From Pseudanabaena yagii GIHE-NHR1 (lineage in GTDB: Bacteria; Cyanobacteriota; Cyanobacteriia; Pseudanabaenales; Pseudanabaenaceae), in the NCBI RefSeq assembly GCF_012863495.1, contig NZ_JAAVJL010000001.1, positions 3,033,501 to 3,097,500 of the forward strand: a stretch of DNA of 64,000 bases. Reading direction: 5' to 3'. Position 1 is the first letter of the stretch; each line of letters opens with the position of its first letter. A program made the translations under genes and the position numbers. Shown piece after piece: positions 62,614 through 64,000 of the stretch. The notes below the pieces were generated by a model, which had not been told where the DNA came from, searched no databases, and saw only the letters and a list, made by a program, of their open reading frames with translations.

Positions 62614-63249
62614 TCAAGTTTGTTGAAACAATTTAGAGATTTTCTTAAGAATCATAAGTACAGAGCAGAGTTCATTAGTCTTGCGGTTATATAATGAGAA
62701 ATCATTGGAAAACTGATATTGAGTGATCTCCCCTTTCAGCACTTTCAGGAATATTGAAAATCCACCATTGCTAATAAATCCATAGGTTGGTTGTGATTGA
62801 TTAGGGCTATCCAGCATATAGGTAAGTGCTTGAGCCATGCCTGATTCGATACTAAATGCTTGTCCTTTTGATTCAATTACTAGTACCCATAGTTTTTTGT
62901 GAATCACGAGTGTATCAATCTGACCTTGATAGATGGTTTCTTCATTGTCATCAACATCTACTGATTCAATCTGAACGGGGTATTCTGCTCTGATATCGAA
63001 AGGTGGATCGTAAAAACTTGCCATTTCAAGCAAAGGTGCGATCGCGATTTGATTAACTAGCCCTTCGCTAATATGTCCGTGATGGCGATGGTAAAGATAG
63101 CGTTCTTTTAATAGATCACAACGTTCTTTCTCAGCTTCGGTCAACTCTGGTAAATCTTCGTACCATTCATTAAAAAAGCGATCGCTAATAGCTTTCTGTG
63201 CCAAAAAATTAGTTTTTGTATTCAAGCTATATGGCACGGTTAATGACAT
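62614..63249 (-). CDS. HsdR N-terminal-like PD-(D/E)XK protein
   Basis: 211 aa. TIYQGQIDTLVIHKKLWVLV, with IESKGQAFSIESGMAQALTY, contains the D...E-x-K catalytic core of PD-(D/E)XK nucleases as in the type I restriction HsdR N-terminal domain. No helicase part and no hsdM/hsdS next to it. This short stand-alone form is frequent in cyanobacteria. Divergent from 63332. Confidence 0.82.
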   Translation of the reverse strand: MSLTVPYSLNTKTNFLAQKAISDRFFNEWYEDLPELTEAEKERCDLLKERYLYHRHHGHISEGLVNQIAIAPLLEMASFYDPPFDIRAEYPVQIESVDVDDNEETIYQGQIDTLVIHKKLWVLVIESKGQAFSIESGMAQALTYMLDSPNQSQPTYGFISNGGFSIFLKVLKGEITQYQFSNDFSLYNRKTNELCSVLMILKKISKLFQQT

Positions 63250-63331
63250 AATTTCTTGTTTTTTATCATAAATTAAAGATTAAATTTGTTTGAATACTAT
63301 CTAAAGTCCAGTATAGTTACTAACTAAAAAA

Positions 63332-63979
63332 ATGACTAATAAGAGAGAACAATCCCTCGAACCATTAATTGCAGCAGCTAATGAGTTAATTAGTTCTGTC
63401 CCTATTATTGGAGCCTTTATCAGCGCTCCGATAGCTGCTGGTATGGTTGCTTGGCAAAATAAAAACTTGAATAACTTTATTCTATCTGTTAAGCAGAAAT
63501 TTGCTTCTCTTGAGGAATCAAAAATTGATTATGCTTTTTTAGAAACTGATCAATTTAAGGACATTATTTTACAAACACTGGATGCAGCAGTAAGAACCTC
63601 TTCAGAAATAAAATGCAATGCTTTAGCAAATGCTCTAATGTTTTCAGCTACTTTGCCAACAAGTAAACATATTGGTAAACAGTCTTGCATACGAGTGATC
63701 TCACAAATATCCGATGAGGAAATACTGGTTCTACAAGTTTTATATGAGGTAGAACATCAAAAAGATCCAAAAATCCAGTTGCATGAAATTGCAGATAGAT
63801 TAGGTTGGGAAGACTTAGATGTAAAAGTTACTGTTTATGGATTGATACAACTTGGTCTTGCCTATGATCCTTTGGTTGGTTCTTGGGATCATCTCGGTGG
63901 AAGTGTTGATGGACCACAAGCATGTCGTATTTCATCTCTAGGATTAAAATGTGTACAATATGCTCTTACTAATTACTAA
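63332..63979 (+). CDS. Protein of unknown function with hydrophobic N-terminus and winged-helix-like C-terminus
   Basis: 215 aa. Residues about 12-42 (ANELISSVPIIGAFISAPIA, AGMVAW) are hydrophobic and Gly/Pro-rich, possibly membrane inserting. The middle is helical (KIDYAFLETDQFKDIILQTL). The C-terminal part QLHEIADRLGWEDLDVKVTV with YGLIQLGLAYDP looks like a winged helix. No family recognised. An 82-bp divergent promoter region is shared with the PD-(D/E)XK gene. Confidence 0.65.
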   Translation: MTNKREQSLEPLIAAANELISSVPIIGAFISAPIAAGMVAWQNKNLNNFILSVKQKFASLEESKIDYAFLETDQFKDIILQTLDAAVRTSSEIKCNALANALMFSATLPTSKHIGKQSCIRVISQISDEEILVLQVLYEVEHQKDPKIQLHEIADRLGWEDLDVKVTVYGLIQLGLAYDPLVGSWDHLGGSVDGPQACRISSLGLKCVQYALTNY

Positions 63980-64000
63980 GGGTTTGGGGATATTTAATTT

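Noticed and set aside
1-64000. tRNA or rRNA genes
   Set aside because: I looked for T-loop-like GGTTCGANTCC with flanking acceptor pairing; the few matches (for example near 25212) are inside coding sequence without cloverleaf pairing.

Overview
The window is cyanobacterial chromosome. The evidence is the dense HIP1 octamer GCGATCGC in most genes and a set of cyanobacterial housekeeping genes: psaD, ftn2/zipN, clpR-clpP3, cphA, menC and desC. Gene content, the many small palindromic repeats and the heptamer arrays suggest a Pseudanabaena-type filamentous cyanobacterium; the genus is inference. I saw no tRNA, rRNA or CRISPR array.

1-13.5 kb is accessory. A secreted TPR-CHAT protein (cut by the left edge), an Rpn-type nuclease flanked by two copies of a MITE-like repeat, a gene beheaded by one of those repeats, and a TPR membrane protein/DUF928 pair are followed by a conflict island. 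The island holds a small effector-like gene broken by an in-frame TAG, a FitAB-type toxin-antitoxin pair whose toxin is broken by an in-frame TAA, an orphan HTH antidote-like gene, a RelE-type pair and a 1057-aa NB-ARC/TPR STAND protein. The C-terminus of the small broken gene and the N-terminus of the STAND protein share a glycine-rich motif, as expected of an amyloid-type signalling pair.

13.1-24.4 kb is a graveyard of insertion sequences. An IS903-like IS5 element with a clear 9-bp target duplication, an IS4/IS701-type element, a decayed IS4 element and a left-truncated copy of an element that recurs intact at 58.3 kb lie in remnants of a serine recombinase and other genes. A Nif11-like small protein, another IS4-type element, an hsdS fragment, a BrnT/BrnA pair set between duplicated hsdS 3' ends, and a few orphan genes follow.

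24.3-33.9 kb carries a complete Nit1C (MSMEG_0565-0572 / sll0783-0787) cluster on the minus strand: MSMEG_0570, glycosyltransferase, aliphatic amidase AmiE, AIR-synthase-like, GNAT, radical SAM, nitrilase, MSMEG_0572 and the MSMEG_0569 flavoprotein. Two near-identical NtcA-type promoters (GTA-N8-TAC, 23 nt, TAN3T) precede the MSMEG_0572 operon and the flavoprotein. This makes nitrogen-starvation control of the whole locus very likely.

34.4-64 kb is mainly core genome: clpR and clpP3 separated by a 21-unit heptamer array, a CPA2 antiporter, two hybrid histidine kinases, menC, a DUF3593/DUF2499 pair, a PfkB sugar kinase, cyanophycin synthetase, acetyltransferases, an Nit2-like amidase, phoU, the desC desaturase divergent from an unusual TetR regulator carrying a tyrosine-recombinase-like domain, ftn2, recA, the intact IS, psaD, a YqgF-like protein, DUF29, an alpha/beta hydrolase, a PD-(D/E)XK protein and a small membrane-associated protein.
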